Source of the DNA: Prosapia bicincta
Lineage: Eukaryota; Arthropoda; Insecta; Hemiptera; Cercopidae
Length of the DNA stretch: 64,000 nucleotides
Direction: 5' to 3'
Assembly: GCA_036971475.1 (NCBI GenBank)
Contig: JBAIZL010000376.1
Span: 9,327,501 to 9,391,500, forward strand
A model generated the notes under the pieces. That model was not told the origin of the DNA and ran no database searches. It was given only the letters and a program-made list of their open reading frames with translations. Made by a program: the position numbers and the translations under genes. Every line of letters begins with the position of its first letter. Positions within the stretch are counted from its first letter, which is position 1. Of this stretch, positions 24,331-35,450 are shown in pieces.

Positions 24331-26327
24331 TGTAGCTGCATCAACTACGAGGATGACCCTTGAAATGTGTGTTTTTAAACACGTCCTCCATCATTTCTGT
24401 TTCGACCAATAACGAAGAACTTTGTTTGAAATTCCACCAAGCAATTGTTTTACTAATTAAGTTAAATTTTGAAAGATACTGTTTAAAAGATATTGCATTT
24501 CAGCTAAGGCGATCTTGGTTGCATGTTTTACTACTTACAGGTTTACTTAAAGAATTGACTGTACCTTTTTGTTTGAATTCATGTAATTTGAGTTTCGTTT
24601 GGACTTAGATTTGTTTAAAATTGTCTATTAGAAGTAGCTGTTACTCATCTTGAGGCTCATAGTTCCTTACACAAGGCACTATTCTCGTGCAAATTCATCA
24701 CAATAGAAGATTCTTGTCGATGTTTGAAGCTTTCTATTTCATCTGTGAGAGCTTGAATGGTTTTGTGTATCACTATTGAGAATCTATGAGAGCATATCTG
24801 AAGGAACACGTGCAGTGGATTCGTTTCTAACTAAACAGGTCAAGTTTTAAATACACCTCAATACGTTTCGTCAAAATATCCGATACTTGCATCTGTTTGG
24901 AGCTATCTGGTTGATCTACGAGAGCTTGTGTATGACTATTGATAATCTATGAGAACATAACTAAAGGAACAACTGTGTTGGTGTCGTTCGTAACCAAACA
25001 CGAGAATTTTAGAATGCACCTCAGTACATTGTTGCAAAGAGTGCAGCCATTTCTTAGCAGTGTCGGACCAACTTCAATTATTGACCACTTACTGGTAGGA
25101 TATACATTTTAGTGCATGGCCAGCGTGACCGTGATTGGAATTGGATATTTGTTTCTGGTAGTTACGTTTAAGGTCCAATTTTTGTGCCTGAAAATCTGTG
25201 GTGTACCTAGAGATAAGCCCACGGGAGAATTCCTACTGCTCCTTAAAAATTCTATTTAGGCAAAAAAAACTGAACTTTCCAATTTATGTTTTTTTTACAA
25301 ACAAACTAAAAGTTTGTTCTCATACGCTAACCTTCTAATAGTTTTTTATTTTATCTTCACAAAAACAATACAAACAAATAATGTGTGTTCTATAACAGGA
25401 AGGCCAACCCAACTAAAGTCATGAAGCCTCATACGCTAAGGGTTATAGTCAGAGAAGTTACACATCCACACACGTATGATCCTGTTTCATTTTCCAGTAC
25501 CTGTTATATTTCCCAATTTCATGTCTACGTTCATCATACCTGTTATAACCTATTCTTGCCAGGCGGTATTCTTGCGTGCTCGTGGCCCTAAGATACTTGC
25601 AAAAACAAAATAACGACCGTCATAAAACAAAGTACTGTAGAGTTATGAGCGTTTGTCTTCTGTCTTCCTCTTGCGGTCATTGTTTCATTGATATTGTTTT
25701 TAATTCACTACATCCCCTAAAACCCATATAATCAGCTACTTGTATTTCGGACATGTCGGCTGAAACAATCGGCTTCCGTTCCCGTGACGTCATACATCTT
25801 ACGTCACTTAAACAAACGTGTAGGCGTAAATTTATTACAGGTTTGCAACAAGAATGGACTAATTGGACCTAGCAAGAAATCATACGTGCTAGTTTTTTAA
25901 ATTTATTTTATAACGTCTTTCCACCGTAAATCCAAACGTCATTGAAATGTGCGCCTCGGGGAAGTTAGGCTTATGTTACGCCAAGGCGTAAAAAGGCAGC
26001 TTTACTATACTCCTCAATTAATTACAACTATACGTCACATCTCCTTTCACATCTCTAACTATAGGTGAGAATAAATATCTCTTTATGATAAGTTTCATGG
26101 ATAAAGCCAAGGGTTTCTATGAATTTTCCATTATCGTTTTCTTAACTTAACCTACTGATTTAATTTAGGTACCAATAAAGTGCATGTTTCTCCGTTAATC
26201 CAAAATTCTTTTCCCCATACATATTAAGAACAACACCTGTAATACGTTTCCCCTAATAGAAAACTATAATATTTGAGTGACATTAAAGTGGTAAAAGTAA
26301 CAGAAACGAACAAACACAAGAATAATG
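24331..26327. other. Unassigned intergenic DNA
   Basis: No coding motif. A weak internal repetition links about 24715-24860 and 24890-25015 (shared GAGAGCTTG, ATTGAGAATCTATGAGA or ATTGATAATCTATGAGA, AAGGAACA), an old duplication of about 150 bp. A TGACGTCA palindrome lies at 25785-25792. Confidence 0.4.
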
Positions 26328-26549
26328 AAGTTGCTTGATGTAATCGCCTTGAATTCACTGATTAAACTAATTTTAAAAATACTTAACTAAGTGAATACGT
26401 AATTGCTTACTTGCTGACGCGTTTCAAAACATTCGTTCCTTTTACGAATGATTAGAGGGTTAGCTTCGTAAAAGGAACGAATGTTTTGAAGCGCGTCAGC
26501 AAGTAAGCAATTACGTATCCACTTAGTTAAGTATTTTTAAAATTATTAC
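26328..26549. mobile_element. PLE terminal repeat foldback, family B
   Basis: Left arm at about 26377-26446 and right arm at about 26467-26548 are near-perfect inverted copies. Each has GCTGACGCG or CGCGTCAGC, CAAGTAAGCAATTACGTA and ACTTAGTTAAGTATTTTTAAA. The left side extends to the family end AAGTTGCTTGATGTAATC at 26328. The right copy is cut short. The loop contains AGAGGGTTAGC, which also borders the copies at 30.25 and 62.28 kb. Confidence 0.8.
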
Positions 26550-27122
26550 AAGAGTAATGTTCTGATAAACCTATAGTAACAGATATATAATAAATCTATA
26601 GGCTCTAGGGTGTACCAATAGTTTATAAGGTGAAAATCATTCAAATCCATAGAAACTTCTAAACTTGGAACTCGAACAATGATCTATCAGACTGGTAGAT
26701 TAATAAGGGGAAAGCCATAAGCCCTCAATTACCAAAGTAGATTTTTTCGGGTAAACCAGTAATTTCCAAAACTAGTTGCGTGCAAAGAGGGGCAAAGAAA
26801 ATTTTGAAGTCCATGACAACAAATGCTGTACGGATTAGGATTGGCTAAATAAGAAAAAGGAAGACCGTTGATAGACCAGATAGCAAAAAGAGAAGCAATG
26901 TAAGGGAAGAGCGATCAAGGAGTCAAGGAAGAGAGCAGTCACGTTTTAGGAGAAGTAAAGAAGTAGGAGAGGACAGCAGCTCAAGGAACTGGAGAAGAGG
27001 CTCCACCTTGAAAACAAAGAAAGTATAATATGATAAGAAAGTTTTTCCTTCATCTTTAGACACAAAATGGATCATCATTTATATACAACCTTCTAAAAGA
27101 AAATAACTCTATTCAGTTGTTA
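26550..27122. other. Unassigned intergenic DNA
   Basis: A purine-rich stretch lies at about 26790-27010 (many GAAGA and GGAG runs). No coding motif recognised. Confidence 0.4.
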
Positions 27123-27226
<104 letters not shown>

Positions 27227-27554
27227 CAAGTTAATATATTCTGTAAATCTTCTTAAACAATTGTGACTTCTATTTTTCTTTAAAGGTACAAACTAAAAGT
27301 AATTTTCTTATTAATTTGGATAGTCAAATGGACAGAATGTTTTAAATTATATAATTAATTTCCTTCTGTGCGCCTTATTTTAGTTTCTTCTTAGTATGAT
27401 TTTATCTATTGTATTTGAACATCATATTTAAAAGGTAATATTCATTTTTATAATATTACGTTAGCAGCAATGATGGTTTTTCTACACATTTAGGTGTGTA
27501 CATATTTACCCTCCCGAAATTTTTTTTTACTTCAAAAAAGATTTTTAGCTAAAT

Positions 27555-27728
27555 ATATAAAACCCACTACCCACAATACATAAATCTTTATTGCAATTAC
27601 TTAATGTATATTCCGATTACATGGTAATCATCTTCAGTACTTCTGAAGATGATTACCATGTATTCGAAATGTACATAAAGTAACTGTAATAAAGATTTTT
27701 GTATTGTGGTTAGTGGGTTTTATTTATT
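27555..27728. mobile_element. Foldback ribozyme element, family C
   Basis: Arms of about 80 bp at 27557-27636 and 27644-27726 are inverted copies (CATGGTAATCATCTTCA and TGAAGATGATTACCATG at the centre; AAAACCCACTA and TAGTGGGTTTT outside). The 7-nt centre GTACTTC (27637-27643) supplies helix I and the first core base of the plus-strand ribozyme motif. Confidence 0.85.
27638..27682 (+). ncRNA. Hammerhead ribozyme candidate, family C, intact core
   Basis: Helix I is UACUU (27638-27642) paired with AAGUA (27678-27682), five perfect pairs. The core CUGAAGA (27643-27649) fits CUGANGA. An extra U (27650) precedes helix II, GAUUAC (27651-27656) with GUAUUC (27660-27665), five pairs and one U-U mismatch. 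GAA (27666-27668) is followed by AUGUACAU (27669-27676), fully self-complementary, and A27677 as the nucleotide before the cut. All conserved core bases checked are present. In the mirrored arm helix II is perfect (GAUUAC/GUAAUC) but the GAAA core is changed to GGAA. Confidence 0.75.
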
Positions 27729-28635
27729 TAGTTGAAAAAATTAGTACACAGTCCTCAATTAATTTAATAATCAAAAGAGATTTAGAACTAATGTGTATAG
27801 CTGATATTTTAATAAGAGATTGTTACATTTTTCTAAAAATTCAATTTATTTACCTATAAAACAAACAACCAGAAACACTAAGTTTCTGACATATAACACA
27901 AAAAAAGATGTCGGCCTAAATCAGCGGGTCAGGTTAGGTTGTACTTTATGTAGTGGTGATAAATAGACGTGTCATTATCAATTATGATTTAAAGGAAATG
28001 AACACAAAGACATTTAAATTATTATACATGTCAAGTTGACAACAATGTACTGCCATAGGGTATAACTGAGAATTTATATTTTCAAATAAGTAAAAAAATA
28101 CACACACATCCACAATTTCAACAAAGATCTCTCCCTAACATCAAGACTCAAGGTGAAAGACTGACTATCTGATTATATACTTATCCTGTCTACCGCTAGT
28201 AACATTGCTAATGAGAGGTGTGACGGGTAAGTAAAGAACTTGGATATTTCTGCAACCAACCAGGATAAGTCTGACTACCATAACAACTAATGATTGTTAA
28301 TATTACTATGTTACTATGACAATGGGGGAGTAGTGTTGAGCGTTATTGAAAAGAGTCGTTACTGACTGGCTGGTGACGTCACTATATTTACCAACATGTA
28401 AATATAGTCGAAAAGTAACCTGTTGTAGTTATATTAATGTTGTTACTTTCCGTCAAGGTAAGTTCGTACAATTCATTTTAAGACCGAGTTTCTCGCTCAC
28501 CAGAAATTATTTTCAGAGACGTTTTGGATGTGGTTAAGGCTTAAAGAATTTTTTGATGGGTTTTGATAATATGTATCATTATTGAACTATTATTGTATAG
28601 GAAGGATATGAAGAGGATGGTGAGTAATCGGTGCT
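27729..28635. other. Unassigned AT-rich intergenic DNA
   Basis: A TGACGTCA palindrome lies at 28374-28381. Nothing else recognised. Confidence 0.4.
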
Positions 28636-29098
28636 CAATGGCGGCGATAAGCGATCTAGGACACCCCTGCGAAAAGAAATGCGGGGCCCCCTTTAATAAA
28701 ATGCGTATCAAACCGATTTTTAAGATGCAATAAAAAACCTATAATATTTTCACTTATTACTGTGAACTAATTTGTCACTATTGTCTATGACCGAAAAAAC
28801 TATTTAAACGTTAACGTAATAAACAGCATAATAACGTAAATAAGTCTTTGATTAAATTGTGCGAAAAACGGGCTGGCCGTTTCGCCATATCTGAATATAA
28901 TATCTGAATATTATATGAAATGATATATTTTTGCTGTGTGTAGCGGTGGCTGGCACGATGCGGGATTGAGATTTGAGCCCGAGGCGAGCCTATTATTGGT
29001 CGGAGATTACTATGTTGTTTCCATTTCCATTTACGCTTGATTTGTTTAAAAGTTTTATGGGGGTCCTTCTCTCGGTGGGGGCTTTATTGCCGCCACTG
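28636..29098. mobile_element. Non-autonomous TIR element (MITE), possibly hAT-like
   Basis: The left end CAATGGCGGCGATAA and the right end, in reverse complement, CAGTGGCGGCAATAA form inverted repeats. The CAGTGGCGG start is common for hAT and related elements. No clear 8-bp target duplication is visible. The frame 28993-29307 on the minus strand crosses the element end and is not considered a gene. Confidence 0.55.
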
Positions 29099-29637
29099 GG
29101 TGGGGTTATGGAAGGGCCGTGAAACACAGTGGTACGGTATTTATGAATTGACCATGGTTCATGGGCGCAGGCTTGAATACGTGAAATAGAACTTCTCTCT
29201 TTCAGAGTCACAGAAAGGTTAACCTGAAATGATAGCGGCGATAAATCTTTATCATTAGTAAGTACGAAGGATTGTGCGTTTTGTCTATTGTAATGCTGAA
29301 ATTTCATAAAATCTACAACTTTATAGATATGTATCCAATTTGCCTGTTTTTATTCCAGCACTGCAATTTCAGATGTCAGGTGTTTGAATTCTACCTGTTG
29401 CTCGTTTGAGAGCATCCCAGATCACATTGTTTGACTAAGGTGTCATGTTCTATCTGTTGACAAAAGAATTGACCCACATCAGTGTCACAGTTGTGATTGT
29501 TACCTTGATTTAGCTTATCCGTCCTGTCAGACTAATGGACTCGTGTGTAGGTTAAATCACTTCTGCTCCATAAATACTGATAATCTTCTCTTTGTGGGTA
29601 AGACTAAGTTATGAGGGACAAAGTGACTAGAGATATG
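29099..29637. other. Unassigned intergenic DNA
   Basis: No repeat or coding motif recognised. Confidence 0.4.
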
Positions 29638-29996
29638 CCATGTTGAAGAGTCTATGGAATTGTTTTCTCCCAGGCAAATTGTACATTGAAATAAAGTTGA
29701 ACTGAATTTTTTGTGGACAAATGGTATAACACAAAATTGCATAAAGAAGATTTTATTATATGCAGTATTTAAGTTGCTTGATGTAATTATCTTGAATTCA
29801 CTGATTCAACTAATTTTAAAAATACCTAACCAAGTGAGTACGTAATTGCTTACTTGCTGACGCGTTTCAAAACATTCGTTCCTTTTACGAAGCTAACCCT
29901 CTACTGGCGGCATCGGTTAGCAGTAAAGGCTCTAACGGCAATGAATTTATGACTGTTATTTAAACACTTCAACACAGCAGATACAACCTTTTAAAA

Positions 29997-30258
29997 AAAA
30001 CTGACAAATACAAACTCTCAGGTATTTACAAATTAACTTGTAACGATTGTCCCGGCTATTACATCGGCCCAACCGACAGGCCATAGATACTATACACGCT
30101 TGGAAGAACACATTACCCAAAAAAAACAAACAACCCTAAATCCAGCTACGCAAAACACCTAAAAAACACCCAACACACACGCACTGGCATACACACTAAT
30201 TTAAATGTTCTACACACATTAAAACAAAGTAAAAAAACCGATGCCACCAGTAGAGGGT
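29997..30258 (+). pseudogene. GIY-YIG endonuclease remnant of a Penelope-like element
   Basis: The frame reads SGIYKLTCNDCPGYYIG, with GIY at 30021-30029 and YIG at 30060-30068. The ten residues between them fit the GIY-x10/11-YIG spacing of this nuclease family, and the CxxC is typical of PLE versions. PTDR follows, keeping an arginine at about the position of the catalytic Arg, then a stop (TAG near 30083). A shifted frame continues with RLEEHI (about 30098), and another with YAKHLKNTQH, matching the conserved Glu/His and HLxxxxH parts of the family. It is therefore broken by at least one stop and frameshifts. In living elements this domain nicks the target DNA. Confidence 0.88.
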
Positions 30259-30393
30259 TAGCTTCGTAAAAGGAACGAATGTTTTGAAACGCGTCAGCAA
30301 GTAAGGAATCACGTATTCACTTAGTTAAGTATTTTTTTTTAAATTAGTTTAACCAATGAATTCAAGATGATTGCATCAAGCAACTTAAATACT
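30248..30393 (+). mobile_element. PLE terminal repeat, family B (reference copy)
   Basis: Runs from AGAGGGTTAGCTTCG through TTTTGAAACGCGTCAGCAAG to CAAGCAACTT. GAAACGCGTC has the layout of the 3' half of a hammerhead core: GAA, palindrome ACGCGU, C before the cut. The 5' half (UCGUAAA at the place of CUGAUGA) is not canonical in any family-B copy in this window. Confidence 0.75.
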
Positions 30394-30544
30394 GCATATA
30401 ATAAAATCTTCTTTATGCAATTTTGTGTTATACCATTTGTCCATACAAAATTCAGTTCAACTTTATTTCAATACAGAATTTGTCTGAGAGAAAACAATTC
30501 CATACTCTTCAACATGACATTCACTTAGTTCAGTATTTTTAAAA

Positions 30545-30720
30545 TTAGTATTTTAGTGTTTGTTTTTAGTATACAACCAGTATTAGACTATTCTTCTTCA
30601 TTCGTTACCAGTTGTTGCATTCAAGATATTTACACATAGTCAATATTTTCAGTATTTCTGGACGATTTGTATTATATTGAATATTTTAATTTATTAATTG
30701 TTGTGTGGCTTATAATATAA
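30545..30720 (+). repeat. Dispersed repeat, family F, copy 1 (truncated)
   Basis: Shares GTGTTTGTTTTTAGTATACA, TTCTTCTTCATTCGTTACCA and GTTGTTGCATTC with the reverse complement of 35305-35450. This copy ends before the ribozyme-like core that the other copy keeps. Confidence 0.75.
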
Positions 30721-31387
30721 TACACAAGAATATAATACAATAACATTCTAGAAATTACAAAAAAATCAATCAGAAAAAATTATAGGATATGGAGCCTATT
30801 AGTTATTATACAAACAAAATCCTTCCACAAATTTTGAGACAGCCAAGGGTTTCATAACTGAAATAATGATCCCTGCCTTCTGGAATGTGCCCGATTCATC
30901 CATATACCAGAAGACTTCCTTTAGTGTGTTCACTTTGTAACAAAAAAGTCAAAACTCGTTACAGACTCCAAACAGTAGATCATAACAATTTATAGGAGCA
31001 TTGAAAGTTTCAGTAGATAGAAAGATGTTATATATAAATCCTAAAATATCATGAAAGTGTTTGTAAAATAAAATCTACGACAGTGCGCAGTCAGGCTTTA
31101 TAATCAATCCCACACTCAAAACTCGACATTCATTCGCTCACTTGGTAGATATGGCCCTACCCAATATAAACACAGTGAGTCGGAGTTTAAGCTTACACGC
31201 CCGATCGCGTAATATTTTTGTACACATTTTCTAAGCAAGTGCTCTACAGTTCTGTCTCACTTCCTGTGAGCCGCGGCGCAGGTAGTACTAATATAATTTT
31301 GCATGGATTATTCCAGATTCCAAAGTATGCAGCAAAAACGAAATGCATGACACAAAGTTATACCATACGAAATTCATATCTATGTAT
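30721..31387. other. Unassigned AT-rich intergenic DNA
   Basis: No repeat or coding motif recognised. Confidence 0.4.
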
Positions 31388-31433
31388 AAATATATATACA
31401 TACATACACACACGCGCGCGCGCACGCCCCCCC

Positions 31434-31501
<68 letters not shown>
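31388..31501. repeat. Compound microsatellite (TA/CA)n, (GC)n, (TA)n
   Basis: Short TA/CA units, a CGCGCGCGC stretch, a C run and CA units lead into about 30 TA units. The frame over this region is a repeat artefact. Confidence 0.95.
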
Positions 31502-31507
<6 letters not shown>

Positions 31508-31588
31508 CGCTTTAGCCACGCGTTGCGGCGCCAAATCTAACCTTCTTTTAGTTTAACATTCAATGTAACAAGAATATTTATTCAGAGA

Positions 31589-32814
31589 TTATTTTAATTA
31601 AGAGAACTCGGTTTTAGGCGCCACTTATCTCTGATAAGAATGAAATTATTATTTATAATATTGATCTCTAGGTTACATTGAAATAATACACAATTTACAG
31701 GTTAAGTTAATCCAATTAAGTTTTATCAAATTTACCATATTATTTAAATGAGAATTTCTTAATTTAATTTAAATTTGACTCGCTCAATTATTCTAATATG
31801 CAAGAGACTCGTGACCTTTTTACTTTTTTTATACTTAACTTAATTTACATAAATTTGTTTTGATCTCAGGGTCGCTGTATAAGGTTCGGGTTGCAATTGG
31901 AAAAATTAAGGTTTAATAATATTTTATAGTTTTGATTTATGAATATTACTTAAATTAATAAGTAAATTAATAAGATTAATAAATAAAATTATATGTGATT
32001 GGCAGACCAACAGAAAAAGTTTATTGTTCAAATATTATTGAGAAAGTTTTTTATATTAAAATTTGAGGTTCACCTGTTCGTGGCTCGTGGTCCTGAAGTT
32101 CCTTTCGTGCACTATAATCCACAATCAACTTTCGACGATTTATTAAATATTCACCGCTTTCGACGATTTACTTAATATTCACTGCTTTCGACGTATTACT
32201 TAATATTCACTGCTTTCGACGATTTACTTAATATTCACCGCTTTCGACGGTTTACTTAATATTCACTGCTTTCGATGATTTACTTAATATTCACTGCTTT
32301 CGACGATTTACTTAATATTCACTGCTTTCGACGATTTACTTAATATTCACTGCTTTCGACGATTTACTTAATATTCACTGCTTTCGACGATTTACTTATT
32401 ATTCTCTGCTTTCGACGATTTAATTAATATAATTGCAGAACTGGATGTAACTTGACCGACGTCTACTCCCATCGAACGTTCTTGGATGACCTACCTTTAC
32501 GATTTTTCTCCCAGCTAACTCTCTGAACCTCTTATTCATTCTCTCCTAGTTTATACAAGTCAAATTTCTTAATTTTAACTTTTTAACGTATATTTTAAAA
32601 TTTAATTTCTTTTTGCAACTGACTTTCTCCTAATGGTAACAAGTTTTTTTTTAGATTTTTGAGCGCCCTTGCGTTTTAAAACTGACAGCCTTTTTTGGAA
32701 ATTTATGGTACTATAAAGTAATAATACTGCCAGTTTGACCTTGTACATTGTAGTCTCAATTTTACACACTTAATTTATCGTTCTCTTTAGAGTCCCTGTT
32801 AACATATCGTTACA
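31589..32814 (-). mobile_element. Solo-LTR-like dispersed repeat, family 3, copy 2
   Basis: Collinear with 18732-19945 over its whole length. Starts TTTTAATTAAGAG and ends CATATCGTTACA; on the minus strand it begins TGTAACGATATG. TGGCGCCT (rc of 31616-31623) is at the place of the primer-binding-site-like sequence. Its right end opens into a (TA)n array followed by a family-D ribozyme element. The tandem block in the middle differs completely from that of copy 1. Confidence 0.6.
32132..32432. repeat. 28-bp tandem repeat inside LTR family 3
   Basis: About 11 units of TTCGACGATTTACTTAATAT plus CACTGC, period 28 bp (markers at 32161 and 32189). Confidence 0.95.
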
Positions 32815-32845
32815 ATATATACATAAATATATTTATATATATATT

Positions 32846-32884
<39 letters not shown>

Positions 32885-33016
32885 ATATATATATTTATAT
32901 GTATATATATATTTATATATATATTTGTAATACCCGATGAAAATGACAAAGTCAGTCGTTGAAAGTTAACTCGCATAAATACCAAGTAAGATTCTTGTTT
33001 AAGTACATAAGTGAAA

Positions 33017-33080
<64 letters not shown>
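32815..33080 (+). mobile_element. PLE-like terminal element, family D, between (TA)n arrays
   Basis: An interrupted (TA)n stretch (32815-32925) leads into the family-D unit (about 32930-33018: CCCGATGA, GAAAGTTAACTCGC, ATACCAAGTAAGATTCTTG, TAAGTACATAAGTGAAAGTG) and then into (TA)n and (TG)n to about 33080. Other family-D copies are at 40.3, 47.9-48.0 and 49.95 kb, always beside (TA)n. Confidence 0.75.
32933..32978 (+). ncRNA. Hammerhead-like motif, family D, weak helix I
   Basis: Core CCGAUGA (32934-32940; U4 changed to C), one extra A, helix II AAUGAC (32942-32947) with GUCGUU (about 32955-32960) across a 7-nt loop. GAA (32961-32963), the palindrome AGUUAACU (32964-32971) and C32972 before the cut follow. 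Helix I is poor in this copy. Confidence 0.5.
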
Positions 33081-33081
<1 letters not shown>

Positions 33082-33084
33082 ATT

Positions 33085-33245
33085 ACCCACCAACAAGGTA
33101 TCACTCTACACCTTAGTATAAGGACCTAAGATTTCCTGCATTTACAAATTTATAAATTTCCCAAGATTTAGAGCAGGGCTTTTTCTAGCCAGGTACTTTC
33201 ATCCCGGTTTTCACACGACACTGTTTCATTTCACTATATTCATGG
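33085..33245 (-). repeat. Dispersed repeat related to 1555-1725
   Basis: In reverse complement it shares GTGAAATGAAACAGT, GGGATGAAA, ACCTGGC and GCAGGAA with the block near 1.6 kb. Its right-to-left end meets the (TG)n run at 33080. Confidence 0.6.
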
Positions 33246-33287
33246 AGTATCTTTATACAATAACTTTCAATTTTTAATTTATGCTTG

Positions 33288-33311
33288 CAGAGAGAGAGAG
33301 AGAGAGAGAGA
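33288..33311. repeat. (AG)n microsatellite
   Basis: About eleven AG units. Confidence 0.95.
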
Positions 33312-34055
33312 CGCGAACAATATGGTTTGGGCTGGAAAGTATTTACTCAGGTCCGTTTATATAAGTGTAAACCGGATTGTGTAGGCTACTACTATTCCGC
33401 CCTTTCAATATAGTTCTGATTTATCAAAATCAATACCGTTATGGTAGGTGGAACTGCGGGTTCTTTGTCTGGCTGAGTGGTTGAGTATAGTGCTACTACT
33501 CTTTTGCGTTCTTTGATGCCAAAAACACAGTCATTTGTTCTGTGTTGCCGTAAGTTTAACGCACGTGTTTATTTATTGAAAGTATTTACAAAACACGTAG
33601 GCCTACAGTAACAGAGCAAATAAAGCGCAGTCCATAGTGCCTTTCAACATGGGTCAATGTGTTTAGGATGGCTAGTACGTCATGTGCATCAGCCTAATAA
33701 TGTCACCGTCACGAGAAGAGCCCTGGTGTAAAAATAAGTTACGCTCGGTTTAAAGTTCTGCGCATGCGCTTTCGATGTATTCCTGAGTTACAAGAATGAC
33801 CTAACCGTACGGTAGTTTTTTAGTAGTTAAATTTAGTAAGTAATATTATAGATAGGTAAACGTACTAATTTTAATAAGAAACGGTGTAAAAAGTAAATTA
33901 CTTATGATCCCGTTTCTGCATTGTAATTTTCTGTAGATCTGACATAATGTGTTAGAAATGTTTTTGGGAGCGACCTTACAATTTGACCTGCCTTGGGCCA
34001 GCGAACTCTTGACCAGGGTAACTAACGGCAGATAATTAGGGTCTACTCACTATAG
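33312..34055. other. Unassigned intergenic DNA
   Basis: Mixed composition. An NRF1-like TGCGCATGCGCTTT lies at about 33759-33772. No coding motif recognised. Confidence 0.4.
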
Positions 34056-34416
34056 TATAGCTAGTCACTCATGAGCTGGCGAGCGATCGTTCGACAGAAA
34101 ACAAAAAGCTAGCCCTATTCAAAAACATTGCTTTTTGTAGTGCGTATTGTATCAAAGGCCATCGCTAAGAAGTTGCAGGTATTGGGGTCGTTTAGAAAAC
34201 TGATATAAGTAAACCTTTTCAAACCTTCATGTAGATGATCTGCTTAATATGACAAATCGAATAACAATATTTATAGTTGCCTTTTGGCCTTATCAAATCT
34301 ACATATTGTAATATCAATATTATACCTCATATTATAATGTCTGTGGAATGGTCTTTTGCTCCCTCTAACCCCCGCCCCCCGCCTATGTTTGGCCAGCTTA
34401 CGTGTGACCAGCTATA
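34056..34416 (-). mobile_element. Non-autonomous TIR element (MITE), copy 2
   Basis: Same family as 6129-6490, in inverse orientation and of nearly the same length (361 bp). Ends are TATAGCTAGTCACTCATGAG and, in reverse complement, TATAGCTGGTCACACGTAAG. Two homologous full-length copies with matching ends confirm the boundaries. Confidence 0.78.
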
Positions 34417-34636
34417 GGACTGTACACCTCGTCAGATTCACTCCAGCGTTAAATTTCTAGTTTACGTTTTAATAACGAAACCAAACCAAACTGATGGTTT
34501 TAAGCTATAGAAGATGTGAATATGAGCTACATCCGCACATAGTAGAAGAGATCTCACGTGTAAATAGAATACCGTATACTTGAAGTGAGACACTGTAGAT
34601 ACATAGAGTCCTCATTTTCTCTCATACTGTACTTAA

Positions 34637-35067
34637 CCCTTTGCACGCGTATTACGTGATTTCTTGTAAGGCTGAAATCTCTGCTAGCGCGTATTACGAG
34701 AAATCACCTATTTACAATATTTTGCTTATGGAAGTCCTAGTTGTTTGTTTAAAGTCCACTAAAATGTGGGAAAATGTTTGTTTGGTGTAAATAAACTCCT
34801 CTGCTACGTTTATTGTTCTTGAGCACGTGCTACCGATCCACATTCTGTTGTCTTAGCAACCAGGCACCATTACGTGATCTATGCATGCGCGTATAACGAG
34901 TATTCTCGGCAGGACGCAACGTCTCATAATTTTTTTTTTTTTTTTGTTCAAATACATCTCCAGGAACTCAGAATAAAATAGAACTTTGAACATTTCGCAA
35001 AAAAAGTTTTTTTATCTAATAGCACATAATTTGTTACTTGCCCTTTATATGTCCCGCGTGCTAAGGG
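34637..35067. mobile_element. piggyBac-like MITE
   Basis: TTAA at 34633-34636 and 35068-35071 flanks inverted ends CCCTTTGCACGCG and, in reverse complement, CCCTTAGCACGCG (12 of 13 match). The TTAA target and CCCTTTGC-type ends are hallmarks of piggyBac-family elements. The 431-bp interior has subterminal GCGTATTACG repeats and a poly-T run, and no transposase. It would depend on a transposase in trans. Confidence 0.85.
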
Positions 35068-35217
35068 TTAATTCAATTTTAAAGGCGCAAATAATAATTC
35101 TAGATAATTTGAAGACGTTCCTATTTTTTGAGTATTCAAATTGTTTACAAAGGCAAAAACTAAATTAGACCCAAATTATTAACTATAGGATAATTTATTT
35201 TATTACAGACAATAAAT

Positions 35218-35450
35218 GATACATTATATAATTGGTTCTAATACATTGCTCTAGGTTTCGATTTCCAATTGCAGTTCTCTTCAGGAACAGTTAGTAAATT
35301 GAAATATTCAAAATAACACAAATCGCCCAGAAATACTGAAAATATTAACTATATGTAAATATTTCGAATGCAACAACTGGTAACGAATGAAGAAGAATAA
35401 TCCAATACTCGTTGTATACCAAAAACAAACACTCAAGTTCTATCTGTAAT
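35218..35450 (-). mobile_element. PLE-like terminal element, family F
   Basis: On the minus strand it runs from the repeat shared with 30545-30720 to CCTGAAGAGAACTGCAATTG and ATCGAAACCTAGAGC (rc of about 35247-35285). CUGAAGA and GAAAC in this order resemble a hammerhead core, but helix II pairs poorly and helix III is not a full palindrome, so the ribozyme reading is uncertain here. Confidence 0.5.

Larger units (their letters stand above)
29638..30522. mobile_element. Penelope-like element remnant in a large inverted repeat
   Basis: Arms of about 270 bp (29638-29906 and 30248-30522) are inverted copies. They include the family-B terminal repeat (29771-29906 minus; 30248-30393 plus) and about 130 bp of outer sequence (shared AACACAAAATTGCATAAAGA, AGTTGAACTGAATTTT). 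The 340-bp centre holds a decayed GIY-YIG endonuclease end in plus orientation, directly followed by the right terminal repeat. That is the order expected at a PLE 3' end, and inverted terminal repeat copies upstream of PLEs are common. The reverse transcriptase is absent. Confidence 0.85.

Noticed and set aside
28993..29307. 104-codon minus-strand frame as a gene
   Set aside because: It crosses the end of a MITE and shows no domain.
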